The position numbers and the translations under genes are program-made. This document shows positions 6,607 through 7,626 of a DNA stretch of 7,626 bases, piece by piece; position 1 is the first letter of the stretch, and the number at the start of each line of letters is the position of its first letter. The notes beneath the pieces were generated by a model. The model made no database searches. It was not told the origin of the DNA and saw only the letters and a list, made by a program, of their open reading frames with translations. Source of the DNA: an uncultured Planctomycetaceae bacterium (GTDB lineage: Bacteria > Planctomycetota > Planctomycetia > Planctomycetales > Planctomycetaceae); contig CAIXQV010000974.1 in the NCBI GenBank assembly GCA_903921605.1, positions 1-7,626 of the forward strand, given 5' to 3'.

Positions 6607-7626
6607 TTAATTCACCGGCTGCGATGAACGCAGATACGCGAACAAGTCGCGCAGTTGCTGGTCGGTCAGTGCCTTGAGTGCACCTTCCGGCATTACAGAT
6701 TGCGGGATGACTTTCATCTCTTCAATGTCGTCCTGCTTGAGAATCACGTTCTGCCCATCTACGCCACGAAGAATCACGACCTGGCTGTCCTTGTCGGCAA
6801 GAAACCCGTTTAGCACTCTGCCATCCACGGTAACGACGACATGATTTTCGAAGCCTTCTCGAATTTCCAGGCTGGGATTAATCACACTGCTCAGAATGCG
6901 TTCCAGATTTGATCGAGCGAACGGTGTCAGGTCCGGACCGATTCGTCCGCCTTCATCAAACAGCAAATGGCATCGACCGCAGTTCTGCATAAACAGCGGC
7001 TTGCCTGCTCGAGGATTACCAGAACCGGCTCCCAGAATTCCATTGATACGAGCGGTCTCCGCCTGAACCTGAGCGGGCGACAATCCAGTGATTTCTCCCC
7101 AGAGTTTTTCAACCGAGGCCTTGATGCCGTCATCGCTGTGCATCAGCATTTTTCGAATTGCCGAGTTCGAAACCTGCTCTTTGGAAATCGCCCCGGATTC
7201 CACGGCCGCCAGCAATTGTTTTGACCAACTGCTGCGACTAACAAGCATCGCTTCAGCCGCCAATTGTGGTTCCTCCAGAAGTGTTGCGTAGCGAGCTGTG
7301 ACATCGGCAGCGATGTCGGCCGCATCATAGTTTTGCAACGCGGCAAAGAGTGTTCCCAGAACTGCTGGATCCTTTTCGGTCTTCAGCAGTTCGCGCAGAA
7401 CGATCAGCAAGTCTGCCTGATGAGTCTGACCGCAGATCTCAATCAACTGCCGACGAACATCTTTTGGAGCGGCCGGATCTCGGATCGCTTTCACCGCTTC
7501 AGCAATGGCATCGGGTTGCGCCTGACGGAATCGCAACGCGAGGGAACCGCCGCCGCTTTTGGCCAGGGCCTGAACAAGTTCGTCGGGAATTCCCGCCAGA
7601 CTGCGTCCCTGAAACGCGTCTTCAAA
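6607..7626 (-). CDS. PVC-type HEAT-repeat/heme-binding CxxCH protein, C-terminal part
   Basis: The frame is open from the right edge to a TAA at 6607, giving 339 residues, so the N-terminus lies outside the window. Residues 1 to about 190 are helical repeats of HEAT character (for example APKDVRRQLIEIC and DPAVLGTLFAALQNYDAADI). A cytochrome c-like domain of the planctomycete/verrucomicrobial type (TIGR02603) follows: GKPLFMQNCGRCH, with the c-type heme motif CGRCH at visible residues 216-220, then GPDLTPFARSNLERIL, INPSLEIREGF, VDGRVLNGFL and a late MPEG with Met312 as the probable distal heme ligand. Full-length relatives carry an N-terminal signal peptide and often a sugar-dehydrogenase-like beta-propeller, and work outside the cytoplasmic membrane in electron transfer from carbohydrate oxidation. 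That function and location are inferred from the family. A TTG at 7536 is not the start, because the frame and family similarity continue upstream of it. Confidence 0.93.
   Translation of the reverse strand, partial: FEDAFQGRSLAGIPDELVQALAKSGGGSLALRFRQAQPDAIAEAVKAIRDPAAPKDVRRQLIEICGQTHQADLLIVLRELLKTEKDPAVLGTLFAALQNYDAADIAADVTARYATLLEEPQLAAEAMLVSRSSWSKQLLAAVESGAISKEQVSNSAIRKMLMHSDDGIKASVEKLWGEITGLSPAQVQAETARINGILGAGSGNPRAGKPLFMQNCGRCHLLFDEGGRIGPDLTPFARSNLERILSSVINPSLEIREGFENHVVVTVDGRVLNGFLADKDSQVVILRGVDGQNVILKQDDIEEMKVIPQSVMPEGALKALTDQQLRDLFAYLRSSQPVN

Noticed and set aside
7534..7536. TTG as start of the heme-binding protein
   Set aside because: The frame stays open to the right edge with protein-like sequence, and family members are much longer.
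1..7626. CRISPR array, tRNA, rRNA, insertion sequence or prophage genes
   Set aside because: No regularly spaced repeats, cloverleaf-like sequence, transposase or phage motifs were found on either strand by reading.

Overview
The window looks like chromosomal DNA of a member of the Planctomycetota. The evidence is gene content: an exported protein with two DUF1080 (3-keto-disaccharide hydrolase) domains, the C-terminus of a PVC-type HEAT/heme-binding CxxCH protein, and a very large soluble Ser/Thr kinase fused to a class III nucleotide cyclase module. GC content is moderate and start codons are mixed (ATG and GTG). No rRNA, tRNA, CRISPR array or transposase gene was seen. The genus cannot be fixed from the sequence.

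Layout, left to right. (1) 1-1361, minus: a secreted tandem-DUF1080 protein, cut off at its C-terminus by the window edge. (2) 1378-1608, minus: a possible 76-codon small ORF that almost exactly fills the gap between its neighbours. (3) 1622-5089, minus: a 1155-residue signalling protein. Its order is degenerate N-terminal kinase-like region, active-looking Ser/Thr kinase, START/SRPBCC-like domain, DUF5939-type region with paired CxxC knuckles, and a class III adenylate/guanylate cyclase domain with altered catalytic residues. (4) 5090-5303: divergent intergenic region. (5) 5304-6203 and 6200-6535, plus: an exported N-formylglutamate amidohydrolase-like protein overlapping by 4 nt a small EthD-family protein. 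(6) 6548-6600: a strong palindrome built from two smaller hairpins, between convergent genes. (7) 6607-7626, minus: the C-terminal 339 residues of a HEAT-repeat/cytochrome c-like protein, open at the right edge.

Functionally there are two divergent transcription blocks and a third convergent one. On the minus strand the kinase/cyclase fusion reads towards the DUF1080 gene, with the small ORF between them. The spacing (13 nt and 16 nt) allows an operon if the small ORF is real, and a 260-nt gap if it is not. The FGase-like and EthD genes are almost certainly translationally coupled. The DUF1080 and heme-binding proteins fit the large extracytoplasmic carbohydrate-degradation repertoire of planctomycetes. 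The kinase/cyclase would be a cytosolic sensor integrating phosphorylation and possibly cyclic nucleotide signalling. The most unusual item is this multidomain protein: it seems to carry both a pseudokinase and a partly degenerate cyclase around an intact kinase.
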